Assembly (NCBI GenBank): GCA_024235595.1
Contig: JACKMC010000008.1
Location: 1 to 64,000, forward strand
DNA from: Zoogloeaceae bacterium
GTDB lineage: Bacteria; Pseudomonadota; Gammaproteobacteria; Burkholderiales; Rhodocyclaceae
DNA length: 64,000 bases
Direction: 5' to 3'
Both the position numbers and the translations under genes were made by a program. This document shows, piece by piece, positions 1 to 8,532 of the stretch; the stretch's first letter is position 1; each line of letters begins with the position of its first letter. The notes under the pieces were generated by a model that had not been told where the DNA came from, made no database searches, and saw only the letters and a list, made by a program, of their open reading frames with translations.

Positions 1-496
1 TCTTCAGCAGCGCCTCGTGCTCGGCGCGCAGCGTCTCGTGCACGCCCAAGTGTTCCGCCAGCCGCGCCTTGATCGCTTCCCGCTCGGCCAGCAATGCGCC
101 CACTGTGTCCAGGCTAATCGCCGGGTGAAGTGCACGCTCGATCTCATCGAACAGAAACGCCGGTTTCTCGCCGGGGTAGTAGTACGCCATCCAGGCTTTC
201 AGGTCGACGTGCCGCACCGTCAGCGACAGGTCGTCCATCGCCAGGCCCTGCGTGTCCCGCACCAAACCCTCCTTGCCATACGGCATCTCGCCGTGAGCCA
301 GCGCATCGAAGATTCTTTCGGTGTTCAACCGCAGCATCGGCCAGCGCGGAAACTCCGTTGCCTCCGGTAGAGGCCGCTGTCCCAAGGTCGCCAGGATGCG
401 CCGCTCGAAGCGCAGCAATCCGCTCCAGCGGATTGCCGCCTCGATCGGGCGGTAGTAGGTCTTGGCACCATCGGCCAGGCTGCTCGACTTCGGCAT
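1..496 (-). CDS. Partial uncharacterised protein, C-terminus outside window
   Basis: An open frame runs leftwards from an ATG at 494-496 to the window edge without a stop, so only the first 165 codons are seen. The protein starts MPKSSSLADGAKTYYRPIEA. It is soluble, with no signal peptide or membrane segment, and ends in a charged, probably helical stretch rich in Glu, Ala and Arg. I do not recognise the family. It lies at the outer side of the metal-resistance block and may belong to the mobile element carrying it. The reading frame and a good start context support a real gene. No function is proposed. Confidence 0.6.
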   Translation of the reverse strand, partial: MPKSSSLADGAKTYYRPIEAAIRWSGLLRFERRILATLGQRPLPEATEFPRWPMLRLNTERIFDALAHGEMPYGKEGLVRDTQGLAMDDLSLTVRHVDLKAWMAYYYPGEKPAFLFDEIERALHPAISLDTVGALLAEREAIKARLAEHLGVHETLRAEHEALLK

Positions 497-1029
497 ATCG
501 CACGCCTCCATTCGTCATCGCACCGAGTCCAAGCACGCGCACCCGCCGTATAGGCGGCGTGCGTGGCTGTCCAGGAATCTCCGGGCGAAACGAGCAGGTG
601 GCGAAGCGGCGAAGACCGTGGCATCGGCGATGCCGCCGGTTTCGTTGCGAGATGCGCGCCTTGCCGCGCATGGCGCCATCACTCACAATTCGTAAGCACG
701 CGAAACGTGCTGTCACCAGCGTCATTCGCGGGCGCCATGCTTGCCCCGGAGAACCAGGTCAAAGTCTTTGCAAGGAAATGGGCCCGGTAAAGCGCGATCA
801 ACTCAACACACCAAAACCGTTGCGCATACGGCAAGCGCTGTTGCGGCGCGCGTCTTCGCTGTGACGCGCCATGCCGGCTATGCGATTTTCATTGAAGAAC
901 TCCAATCGCAAGCGCAATCAAGGCCTGAGTGCAGCGCGCCAGGGCGCCGGGGCACTGGAATCGCGCTGTGGCAAAACAGGTCTGGTGCTTTGACCAAAAT
1001 GGAATCGGCCAACCCGCCTGAAGCAGTCT
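497..1029. other. Non-coding stretch with several inverted repeats
   Basis: I see no convincing gene in these 533 bases; the open frames have poor composition and no family resemblance. The stretch contains an imperfect inverted repeat at about 534-565, just upstream of the start at 496, and a nested set of perfect inverted repeats at 668-740. The latter is listed separately. Confidence 0.5.
668..740. repeat. Nested perfect inverted repeats
   Basis: GCATGGCGCC at 668-677 is repeated inverted as GGCGCCATGC at 731-740. Midway between them lies a second perfect dyad, AGCACG at 695-700 and CGTGCT at 706-711. The left outer arm also contains the palindrome ATGGCGCCAT at 670-679. The symmetric layout suggests a protein-binding or recombination site, or an RNA structure. 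Its role is unknown. Confidence 0.55.
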
Positions 1030-1941
1030 TTATGAGAGCCATTGCGTATCCAATGGCATATGGCCGACACGCTGCGCACGGTCAATGAAGTGGCGCAGTG
1101 GCTCCGACATCGCGCCCTCGGGATGTAGCAGGTAGGTCGTCAGCGCCGCCGAGTCTTCATCCAGCGGACGGACGATCACGTCCGCCTGCCGGCATGCCAC
1201 CACGTGCGCCGCGGTGGAAAATCCCACGCCATAGCCGGCCGCCACGAGGGCCAGCATTAGCGAGTGGGTCGTCACGTACTCGGCCACGATCGGCGAGGTC
1301 TCCACCTGGCGCAGCAAGCGCTCATATTGCCGGCTGTACTCCTCGCACACCTGCGGGTGACACAGCACCAGCGGGTAGCGCACCACCTCTTCCAGCGGCA
1401 CCCGCTTATGCGCCAGCAAGGGGTGCCGTGCAGGTATGGCCACGACCAACGGGTCTTCCCACACCGGCCTGGCGACCACCCCGACGTCCATCTCGCCGGT
1501 CATCGCAAGGGCCGCGTCGTACAGGTCGTTTCCGAGCCCGCCCACCACCTGCGACAGCGGTGCCTCGAACAGCCGGATGCCCACTTCCGGCGCCTCCTCC
1601 CGGCACAGTGCGAGCAGCGCCGACAGTCGAGTCCGCCCGACGCCGCCGGCCAAGGCGATGCGCAGGGTGCCTTGGTGTCCCGTCGCCGCCGCCCGCGCCT
1701 TGGTCCGTGCTTGCTCAAGGGTCAGCAGCACGCGCCGGGCTTCCTCCAGGAACACCTGCCCGGCCGGGGTCCGGCGCACACCGCGCGGCGTGCGCTCCAG
1801 CAACGTCACGCCCAAGTCTGCCTCCAGTTGGCGAATCGTGCGCGACAGGGGCGACTGCTCCACATGCAGCCGCCGCGCCGCCCGGCCAAAGTGCAACTCC
1901 TCGGCCACGGCGATGAAACAGCGAAGATGGCGTAATTTCAT
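1030..1941 (-). CDS. LysR-family transcriptional regulator
   Basis: This 303-residue protein has the usual LysR length and layout. An N-terminal winged helix-turn-helix lies at about residues 1-60 (MKLRHLRCFIAVAEELHFGR, then EQSPLSRTIRQLEADLG). A periplasmic-binding-protein-like effector domain fills the rest. It is closely related along its whole length to the second LysR protein at 17334-18230, sharing the PVWxDPLxVxxPARHPLLAH block. It reads leftwards at the left of the metal genes and is not adjacent to an obvious target. Such LysR genes are common accessory genes of integrative elements. The inducer and target are unknown. Confidence 0.9.
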   Translation of the reverse strand: MKLRHLRCFIAVAEELHFGRAARRLHVEQSPLSRTIRQLEADLGVTLLERTPRGVRRTPAGQVFLEEARRVLLTLEQARTKARAAATGHQGTLRIALAGGVGRTRLSALLALCREEAPEVGIRLFEAPLSQVVGGLGNDLYDAALAMTGEMDVGVVARPVWEDPLVVAIPARHPLLAHKRVPLEEVVRYPLVLCHPQVCEEYSRQYERLLRQVETSPIVAEYVTTHSLMLALVAAGYGVGFSTAAHVVACRQADVIVRPLDEDSAALTTYLLHPEGAMSEPLRHFIDRAQRVGHMPLDTQWLS

Positions 1942-2251
1942 CTATTTTTCCAAGAAGATGGGAACCACTCCTCTGACCGTAGGGAACCGCATGAGTGCGT
2001 ACCATGGCGAAGCCGGTCGCAAAGGCTCTCCAGTCGCCGCCATCCGGCCAATGACCGCTTGGACGAGGAAGAATTGGGCGGGGCGAAACTGGGGATCTGC
2101 GGTTGAATCAGCGACACATCAAGCTGACACGGCTTGCCGACAAGCGGACGCTGTGCGCGAACGCCTATCGGAGCACGACAAGGTCGCGCATTCGACCATC
2201 AAGATCCATCAGTGCCCCAACTGCGCCGGCGCGGCCCATTGAGACGACTGC
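1942..2251. other. Intergenic stretch, no gene recognised
   Basis: These 310 bases separate the LysR gene from a broken YnfA-type gene. Short frames are present but none resembles a known protein. The promoter of the leftward LysR gene should lie here; I could not define it. Confidence 0.4.
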
Positions 2252-2550
2252 GTGAGGACCTTCCTCCTATACTTCGTCACGGCGATTGCCGAGATGGTCG
2301 GATGCTATTTCCAGTGGCTTTGGCTGCGACAAGCCGGCTGCGGCGAGCCTGGCCGCGGTCGCTTGGCTGCTCACCCTGCACGACGCTGCATCGGGCCGCG
2401 TGTATGCTGCTTATGGCGGCGCAAATATGGGCGTCGAAATCTTCTGGTTGCGGCTGGTGGATGGCGTACGCCCTTCGGCGTGGGACATAGCGGGTGTCGC
2501 TGTGGCGCTCGCACCCACACAGGCAACATTGCATTCCAGCCGTGTTGAAT
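2252..2550 (+). pseudogene. Broken UPF0060/YnfA-type small membrane protein gene
   Basis: A GTG at 2252 opens a frame starting VRTFLLYFVTAIAEMVGCY, which matches the N-terminus of the UPF0060 (YnfA) family of four-helix inner-membrane proteins. Soon after WLWLRQ the match moves to another frame (AWLLTLHDAASGRVYAAYGG, then LVDGVRPSAWDIAGVAVALA). Near the end it shifts again to GNIAFQP. About a dozen residues expected between the first two blocks are missing. Intact members are about 107-110 residues. The gene is therefore inactivated by at least two frameshifts and a deletion. YnfA-type genes often travel with metal-resistance genes; the substrate of the family is uncertain. Confidence 0.8.
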
Positions 2551-2591
2551 CCCGCAGCGTAGACCCGGTTCTCATCCCTCGAAGGCCGGAT

Positions 2592-3062
2592 TCATTTTTC
2601 GAGCCGGCGCGGACGGGCACCACCATGTGTGCCGTGCACATGCCCACCCTCGATAGCCGCCCCCTGAGGCGGGAGCTGTGACAACTCGTTCAGAATGCCG
2701 CATTGGGCTGCGTCCCGCGCCTCGTTACACCTTTCGCGCAAGCTCTTGAGCTGTCGCTCCAGCGCTCGAAGTTCGCGGATGCGGGCGGCGACGTGACCGA
2801 TGTGCGCGTCGAGCAGCGTATTCACATCTCCACAATTCTCGGCGGGCGCGTCCTTGAAGCGCAGCAGGATGCGAACCTCGTCCAATGCCATGTCCAGCGA
2901 TCGGCAATGGCGGATGAACGACAAGCGCTCCACGTGACTCTCGTCGTAAATGCGGAAGTTTCCTTCAGTACGTGGAGGGGCAGCCAGCAACCCCTCGCGC
3001 TCGTAGTAGCGGATGGTTTCCACCGGGGTGCCTGTGACTCTTGCCAGCTCACCGATTTTCAT
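2592..3062 (-). CDS. cadR: Cd(II)/Pb(II)-responsive MerR-family regulator CadR
   Basis: This 156-residue MerR-family protein has an N-terminal winged helix (MKIGELARVTGTPVETIRYY), a long dimerisation helix and a C-terminal metal loop. The cysteines at 77, 112 and 121 match the metal-binding set known for CadR/PbrR regulators. The C-terminus adds a His-rich tail (GGHVHGTHGG), also typical of CadR. It is transcribed divergently from cadA across a 110-base gap that holds a MerR-type promoter with a 19-base spacer. By analogy, the metal-bound dimer untwists that promoter and activates cadA. Activity towards Cd, Pb or Zn cannot be told apart from sequence alone. Confidence 0.93.
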   Translation of the reverse strand: MKIGELARVTGTPVETIRYYEREGLLAAPPRTEGNFRIYDESHVERLSFIRHCRSLDMALDEVRILLRFKDAPAENCGDVNTLLDAHIGHVAARIRELRALERQLKSLRERCNEARDAAQCGILNELSQLPPQGAAIEGGHVHGTHGGARPRRLEK

Positions 3063-3112
3063 CTTGCTTGCCCTCCAGGTCGGGAAAAAAGTCGCGCCTG
3101 CATTCTAGACGC

Positions 3113-3143
3113 TTGACTCTGTAGCGACTACAGATTGTTTAAT
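3113..3143 (+). promoter_or_regulatory. MerR-type cadA promoter with CadR operator dyad
   Basis: A -35 box TTGACT lies at 3113-3118 and a -10-like TTTAAT at 3138-3143, separated by 19 bases, the over-long spacer typical of MerR-family promoters. The spacer and the -35 edge carry the dyad CTCTGTAG-CGA-CTACAGAT at 3117-3135, with one mismatch. This is the expected CadR binding site controlling cadA. Confidence 0.88.
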
Positions 3144-3172
3144 GACTGTGAGTCTAAGCAAGGAAGTTGAGC

Positions 3173-5575
3173 ATGAGCAAACGCAATGTTGGCAACTGCG
3201 GTTGTTCCACCGCGCCGCTGCCGCCGGGTGAGTCGTCCTCCGACGGCCCCAAAAGGAGGGCGTTCCCCATCGACAACGCGGAATGCCCCACTGATGCGGC
3301 GCTGATCCGCAATCATCTGGAGCCGCTCGACGGCATGATGGGACTTGACGTCACACCGACCCGGCACGCGCGGGACATGAGTGATCGTCCCGACCCGCTG
3401 GCCTCGTTCGGTGCGGCCCTGCCAGCCACTGGCGAGCCGGCACCACGCGTCGATATGAATGGCGCCCCGCTGCGCACGACGCTCACGATCGCCGGCATGG
3501 ACTGCCCCACCGAGGAGGCATTGATTCGGAGCAAGCTCGCCGGCATGGCTGGCGTGACGGCGCTGGATTTCAATCTGGTCCAGCGTCAGCTGCGAGTGAC
3601 GCATGCTCCGCAGGCGCTGGATGCGGTCCTTTCAGCCCTGAAAGCCATCGGCCTTGAAGCAATGGTCGAAGGTGGGGGGGAGGCGAGGCCTGAGCAGGTG
3701 TCCGGGTCGGCACCCACGACCCGCCGGTGGCCACTGGTCCTGGCCGGCGTCACCGCAATATTGGCCGAGGGCGTGTATTGGCTCAACGGCGGCGACCACT
3801 GGACCGTCCTGGCGCTTGCGCTGGTGTCGATCCTCAGTGGCGGCCTGACGACCTACAAGAAAGGCTGGATCGCGCTGAAGCATCGCAATCTCAACATCAA
3901 CGCACTCATGTCGATTGCCGTGACCGGTGCGATGCTCATCGGACACTGGCCGGAAGCGGCCATGGTGATGTTCCTCTTCACGCTGGCCGAGATGATCGAA
4001 GCGAAATCGCTCGATCGGGCCCGCAACGCGATTCGCGGCCTGCTGGAACTCGCGCCCGACACTGCGACCGTACGCCAGGGCGATGGAAGCTGGGTAACCA
4101 TGCCGGCCAAGGCGGTGCCTTTGAACGCCGTGGTGCGCGTGCGCCCCGGTGAGCGGATTGCGCTCGACGGCGTGGTGATCAACGGACGTTCAACGGTGAA
4201 TCAGGCACCCATTACCGGCGAGAGTCTGCCGGTCGATAAGGCCGAAGGTGACAGCGTGTTCGCCGGCACGATCAACGAGGCGGGATCGCTGGAATATCGC
4301 GTGACAGCGGAGGCGAGCCATTCCACTTTGGCGCGCATCATCCACGCGGTCGAATCGGCGCAGGGCAGCCGCGCACCCACCCAGCGCTTCGTTGACCAGT
4401 TCGCCCGGATCTACACGCCCATCGTGTTCGGCGTCGCGCTGTTGGTGGCAATCGTGCCACCGCTGGCTTTCGGCGGCGCATGGATGGACTGGATCTACAA
4501 GGCCTTGGTGTTGCTGGTGATCGCTTGTCCGTGTGCGCTGGTGATCTCGACGCCGGTCACGATCGTCAGTGGTCTTGCCGCGGCCGCCCGTAAAGGCATC
4601 TTGGTGAAAGGCGGTGTGTATCTCGAAGAGGGGCGCAAGCTTGCCACGCTCGCGCTCGACAAGACCGGCACGATCACGCACGGCAAACCCGCCCAGACGG
4701 ACTTCATGGTGCTGAGCGGCGAAGCAAACAAGGTCAATATCCTGGCCGGAAGTCTCGCCGCACGTTCGGATCATCCGGTCTCGCTTGCGATTGCCCGTGG
4801 TGCGCTTGAATTGGGGTGGGTGGTGCGCGAGGTGGCCGATTTCGCCGCCATTCCGGGCCGTGGCGTGCGTGGCAGCATTGACGGTCACCTTTATCAGCTC
4901 GGCAATCACCGACTGGTCGAGGAACTCGGCCTGTGCTCGCCCGACATCGAAAAAACGCTGGACGCACTCGAGCGCCAGGGAAAGACGGCAGTGCTATTGG
5001 TGGATCAGAACAGTGTCCTCGCGGTCTTCGCTGTTGCCGATACGGTGCGCGAGACGAGCCGTCAGGCCATCGCCGATCTGCATTCACTTGGTGTGCAAAC
5101 GCTGATGCTCACGGGCGACAATGCGCATACGGCCGAGGCGATCGCCCGCGCGGTGGGTATCGACGAGGCAAGGGGCAATCTGCTGCCCGAGGACAAACTC
5201 AGCGTCATCGAATCATTGCTGACGTACCCGCAAGGGGGCAAGGTCGGCATGGTCGGTGACGGCATCAACGACGCGCCGGCGCTGGCGCGTGCGGACATCG
5301 GCTTCGCCATGGGGGCGGCGGGTACGGACACCGCGATCGAGACCGCCGACGTAGCGCTGATGGACGACGACCTACGCAAAATTCCGACCTTTGTCCGGCT
5401 GTCGCGCACCACTTCCCACGTGCTGATCCAGAACATCGTGGTGGCACTTGGCATCAAGGCAGTGTTTCTGCTACTCACCATGAGCGGACAGGCCACGATG
5501 TGGATGGCGGTATTCGCGGACATGGGGGCCAGCTTGATGGTGGTAGCAAACGGACTGCGGCTATTGCGCAAATAA
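3173..5575 (+). CDS. cadA: Heavy-metal P1B-type ATPase CadA (Cd/Zn/Pb exporter)
   Basis: This is an inner-membrane metal-exporting ATPase of 800 residues, counted from ATG 3173. That ATG is preceded at 6 bases by AAGGAAG and is preferred to the TTG at 3167. The N-terminus has a Cys-containing tail (NCGCST) and two metal-binding-domain copies. The first is short (AECPTDAALI) and the second complete (GMDCPTEEALI); both carry a CPT motif instead of CxxC. The CPC transport motif is near residue 452, the phosphorylated Asp of DKTGT near 496, and GDGINDAPALA is near the end. Together with cadR it forms a metal-inducible Cd/Zn/Pb export unit. Confidence 0.95.
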   Translation: MSKRNVGNCGCSTAPLPPGESSSDGPKRRAFPIDNAECPTDAALIRNHLEPLDGMMGLDVTPTRHARDMSDRPDPLASFGAALPATGEPAPRVDMNGAPLRTTLTIAGMDCPTEEALIRSKLAGMAGVTALDFNLVQRQLRVTHAPQALDAVLSALKAIGLEAMVEGGGEARPEQVSGSAPTTRRWPLVLAGVTAILAEGVYWLNGGDHWTVLALALVSILSGGLTTYKKGWIALKHRNLNINALMSIAVTGAMLIGHWPEAAMVMFLFTLAEMIEAKSLDRARNAIRGLLELAPDTATVRQGDGSWVTMPAKAVPLNAVVRVRPGERIALDGVVINGRSTVNQAPITGESLPVDKAEGDSVFAGTINEAGSLEYRVTAEASHSTLARIIHAVESAQGSRAPTQRFVDQFARIYTPIVFGVALLVAIVPPLAFGGAWMDWIYKALVLLVIACPCALVISTPVTIVSGLAAAARKGILVKGGVYLEEGRKLATLALDKTGTITHGKPAQTDFMVLSGEANKVNILAGSLAARSDHPVSLAIARGALELGWVVREVADFAAIPGRGVRGSIDGHLYQLGNHRLVEELGLCSPDIEKTLDALERQGKTAVLLVDQNSVLAVFAVADTVRETSRQAIADLHSLGVQTLMLTGDNAHTAEAIARAVGIDEARGNLLPEDKLSVIESLLTYPQGGKVGMVGDGINDAPALARADIGFAMGAAGTDTAIETADVALMDDDLRKIPTFVRLSRTTSHVLIQNIVVALGIKAVFLLLTMSGQATMWMAVFADMGASLMVVANGLRLLRK

Positions 5576-5655
5576 GATCGAGAGGCTTATCGAGTTTCTC
5601 CCCTGGCTACATCCCCGGGGATGCCAGCGATACTTCATCCACGAACTGCAGCGCC

Positions 5656-5765
5656 GTGAGCAGAATCGTTCTCGAATCGACACTCTCTTGTCTGGCGTGC
5701 GGTCACGTCAAAACCGACACGATGTCGACGGAGGCGTGCCAGTGGCTTTACGAGTGCGAGTATCG
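5656..5765 (+). pseudogene. 5' remnant of a GDCCVxC-type small Cys-rich protein
   Basis: From GTG 5656 the frame reads VSRIVLESTLSCLACGHVKT and then STEACQWLYECE. This matches the N-terminal half of the small GDCCVxC-domain proteins found with mercury and other metal genes, which have a CxxCGH motif followed by an ACQxxYEC motif. The second half, which should contain the family-defining GDCCVxCSYG motif, is absent; after YECE the sequence no longer matches. I call it a truncated remnant. The stretch up to 5855 contains nothing else I recognise. Confidence 0.6.
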
Positions 5766-5855
5766 CTGCGTCGGATCGTGTCCCGTGGCGTGGTGTAAGA
5801 AGCGCAAGCCGATGAGGTCGGCAGGTCATTGGCTCCGGTCTGGCTGGAGCGCGTG

Positions 5856-7190
5856 TCAGGCCGCCACGGCCGACAAACTGAAACCGACCGTTGTCTTGCC
5901 GGCAGACGATCGCACAAAGGCATCACCGCCATGCATGCGAGCGATCGCCGCCACGATTGCCAAGCCAAGCCCGTGATTGGCGTCCCCATGTTCGCGCGCC
6001 CTGTCTGCTCGATAGAAGCGGTCGAACAGGCGCGGCAGATGCTCGACAGGAATCTCCGGCCCGACGTTGCTGACGGACAAGCGGACGCCAGATTTGTCGA
6101 GCTCGATGTCCAGATCGATCGTTGATCTGCACTTCGCAAACCGCGTCGCGTTGGCGAGGAGGTTCGACAAGGCCCGCCGCAACAGACCCGCATCGAAGGC
6201 ACCGCCGCCGTCCCCGCAAATGCGAACGCTGATACCCGCCTCCTGCAAGGCCGCATCGTGGAACTCGACGACCTCGGCCGCGAGCGCGGCGAGGCTGCCG
6301 ACAGGGCTTCGGCGCGCCCGCTCGCCGCGATCGGCCTTCGAGAGGAAGAGCATGTCATTGACGAGACCCGCGAGGCGGTCCAAATCCTCGAGATTCGATC
6401 CCAGCACGTCTCGCAGCTCGGGAACGCTGCGCTCGCGGCTCAGGGCAAGTTCGGTCTCGCCGATCAGGGTCGCCAGCGGAGTGCGAAGTTCGTGAGCGAC
6501 GTCCGCATTGAACCCTTCCAGTTGCTGATACGCGTTGTCCAGCCGTACGAGCAGTGCGTTGAACTGCGCGACCAGCGGCTGCAGCTCCTGCGCCTGCGCA
6601 GAGCCCTCCAGCGGCTGACCGACGTTTTCCGGGCTGAGTGCGGCGGCTTGTCGAGCGAGGTCGCGAACGGGCAACAGCGCGCGCCGCACGAGCCACGCCC
6701 CCCCGCCGGAGACGACCACGGCGCCGGCCAGCGCACTCGCCAGCAGCGTCCACGCCAGTTGCCTCAGCAGTCGGGCGTCGGAACTGCTGTCGAGCGCCAA
6801 TTCGGCACGCAGCACGGACGTGCCCGACCACGGTGAAGGGATCTCGAATTCAACCCGACGCAGGTTCGCGGGGGGCTCGGAGGCCGGTGACGTCATGTAG
6901 AGGAGCGTCTCAGCGTCCCCGGTCAGACGCAGTTTGAGGTCGGTATGGCCGAAGAAGAAATCGTCGAGTTTGTGTCGCAGGCTCGCCAGATCATCCTGTA
7001 CCGCGATCTCACCGACGAGGTGGCGGATAACCTCCTGTTTGTGCCGAAGCTCCTCGTCCTGCCGTGCCGAGAAATTGAGGCTGGTCGCGACATAAACGAC
7101 GATGCAAACGAAACCTAGCCCGGCAAAGCTCTGCACGCCCAGCCACCAGGAGAGCCACCGACCGAGCGAGCGGGGACTACGCTTTTTCAT
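5856..7190 (-). CDS. czcS: Heavy-metal sensor histidine kinase, CzcS type
   Basis: This 444-residue inner-membrane kinase has a transmembrane segment at about 17-37, a periplasmic sensor region and a second transmembrane segment at about 145-168. A HAMP domain follows, then a HisKA domain with phospho-accepting His233 (FNADVAHELRTPLATL). The HATPase domain has an N-box near Asn347, FDRFYRAD and HGLGLAIV. It is the shape and length of CzcS/CusS sensors. Its start overlaps the end of czcR by four bases (ATGA), showing translational coupling. The likely signal is a periplasmic divalent metal such as Zn, Cd or Co. Confidence 0.92.
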   Translation of the reverse strand: MKKRSPRSLGRWLSWWLGVQSFAGLGFVCIVVYVATSLNFSARQDEELRHKQEVIRHLVGEIAVQDDLASLRHKLDDFFFGHTDLKLRLTGDAETLLYMTSPASEPPANLRRVEFEIPSPWSGTSVLRAELALDSSSDARLLRQLAWTLLASALAGAVVVSGGGAWLVRRALLPVRDLARQAAALSPENVGQPLEGSAQAQELQPLVAQFNALLVRLDNAYQQLEGFNADVAHELRTPLATLIGETELALSRERSVPELRDVLGSNLEDLDRLAGLVNDMLFLSKADRGERARRSPVGSLAALAAEVVEFHDAALQEAGISVRICGDGGGAFDAGLLRRALSNLLANATRFAKCRSTIDLDIELDKSGVRLSVSNVGPEIPVEHLPRLFDRFYRADRAREHGDANHGLGLAIVAAIARMHGGDAFVRSSAGKTTVGFSLSAVAA

Positions 7191-7873
7191 AGTTCCCGAT
7201 CTTCCAGCACGTAGCCCATGCCTCGGACCGTGTGAAGCAGCTTCTTGTCGAACGGGTCATCGATCTTGCTGCGCAATCGACGCACCGCCACCTCGACGAC
7301 GTTCGTATTGCTGTCGAAGTTCATGTCCCACACTTGCTCGGCCAGAGCGGTGCGCGACAGCACTTGTCCGTTCCGGCGCAGCAGCAGTGTCATCAGCAAG
7401 AACTCCTTCGCCGTCAGGTCGAGTCGCTGGCCGGCGCGCGTGGCCTTGCGCCGGAAGAGATCGAGCTCGAGATCGGCCAATCTGAGGACCGTGAGATCCT
7501 GACCGGCTATCGGAATGGCACCGCGCCGCAATAGCGCCTGAACGCGTGCGAGCAATTCGGAAAGAGCGAAGGGTTTAACCAGATAGTCGTCCGCTCCTGC
7601 CTGCAGGCCCTTGACGCGATCCTCCACCTTGTCGCGCGCGGTCAGCATCAGCACCGGCACGGTCTTCTCGCGCCGCACTTCGCGCAGCACGGTGAAGCCA
7701 TCCAGCCCCGGCAGCATCACGTCGAGTACGACCAGATCGTAATGCCCTTCGATCGCGAAGTGGCGCCCTTCGATGCCGCTGCGTGCGACATCCACGACGT
7801 AGCTGCTTTCGGTTAGCGCCTTGCGCAGATATTCGGCGAGCTTGGGTTCGTCCTCGATGACCAGTATTTTCAT
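7187..7873 (-). CDS. czcR: OmpR-family metal response regulator, CzcR type
   Basis: The 228-residue protein starting at ATG 7873 has a receiver domain with the acidic pair in VIEDEP, phospho-acceptor Asp51 and Lys100 (DYLVKPF). A C-terminal winged helix carries the OmpR pattern (LTAKEFLLMTLLLRRNGQVL). An in-frame extension upstream to 8014 is not homologous, so the internal ATG is chosen. It is the partner of the overlapping kinase gene. A pair of overlapping dyads at 7908-7926, just upstream of its start, is a candidate binding site. It probably controls itself and the rightward DUF4148 and czc genes. Confidence 0.93.
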   Translation of the reverse strand: MKILVIEDEPKLAEYLRKALTESSYVVDVARSGIEGRHFAIEGHYDLVVLDVMLPGLDGFTVLREVRREKTVPVLMLTARDKVEDRVKGLQAGADDYLVKPFALSELLARVQALLRRGAIPIAGQDLTVLRLADLELDLFRRKATRAGQRLDLTAKEFLLMTLLLRRNGQVLSRTALAEQVWDMNFDSNTNVVEVAVRRLRSKIDDPFDKKLLHTVRGMGYVLEDREL

Positions 7874-7907
7874 GCGCTGATTATCGCTGAGACGGTGACA
7901 CACCGAG

Positions 7908-7926
7908 ATTACGAATTTGTAATTCG
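7908..7926. promoter_or_regulatory. Candidate CzcR operator, overlapping dyads
   Basis: ATTAC at 7908-7912 is inverted as GTAAT at 7919-7923, and CGAATT at 7912-7917 is inverted as AATTCG at 7921-7926. The site lies in the 169-base gap between the divergent czcR and DUF4148 genes, 35 bases from the czcR start. Position and symmetry suggest a response-regulator operator serving both directions. Confidence 0.5.
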
Positions 7927-8042
7927 ATTGTTCGCGATTCGACGTGAACGGTTTTCTAAAGTACGTACCGTGCCCGGCCACAGCGCAGATGACGATGCTC
8001 CGGCCGCGTTGCACTTCACATATTCACGAAAGGAGTTCCATC

Positions 8043-8381
8043 ATGTCGAACATCCGTGCCAACACCCTCGTGCCGCTGCTTGCTGTGGCTCTGGTCGCAC
8101 CGTCCGCCGCATTTGCCAATTCGGATATGCATTTTTCGGGCGGCGAGGCGGGATACACGTTTCATCCCGATCATGTGAAAGGTACCAAGACTCGAGCCGA
8201 GGTCCTGCGCGAACTCGAGCAAGCCAAGGCGGACGGCAGCTACGCATATCTGAAGCGTGGACTGCCTGTTCCGTCCAGGAACGTCGGGTCGGGCAAGACG
8301 CGCGAGGAAGTGATTAAGGAGCTTGAGAACATGACACCCGATGAGCGGGCGCGTATGAATGAACTCTACGGTGGTAGCTGA
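8043..8381 (+). CDS. Small exported DUF4148-type protein
   Basis: The 112-residue protein begins at ATG 8043 after a good ribosome site (AAAGGAG). It has a cleavable signal peptide (LLAVALVAPSAAFA) and two similar short segments, GTKTRAEVLRELEQAKADGS and SGKTREEVIKELENMTPDER. The GKTRxEVxxEL pattern is that of DUF4148, a family of small periplasmic proteins common in Burkholderiales and relatives. It sits divergently from czcRS and before czcI, so it is probably metal-induced. The molecular role is unknown. Confidence 0.75.
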   Translation: MSNIRANTLVPLLAVALVAPSAAFANSDMHFSGGEAGYTFHPDHVKGTKTRAEVLRELEQAKADGSYAYLKRGLPVPSRNVGSGKTREEVIKELENMTPDERARMNELYGGS

Positions 8382-8532
8382 TGACGCAGCGTTGTCGGGG
8401 CGACTCAAGGGCGTTCCCGATATTCGACGCACCTTGTAGAAACCATCAGTTCCACGGGTCGAAAAGCGTCGGTCGCGCAGCGGCTGAATCGACAAGGTGA
8501 TGACAGAACCGCAGTAAGCTACAATCGACCCC

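Noticed and set aside
741..1088. A 115-codon plus-strand frame overlapping the end of the LysR gene
   Set aside because: Random-looking composition, no ribosome site and no homology.
7873..8014. A longer start for CzcR at 8014
   Set aside because: The extra 47 residues have no homology and the internal ATG begins precisely at the receiver domain.
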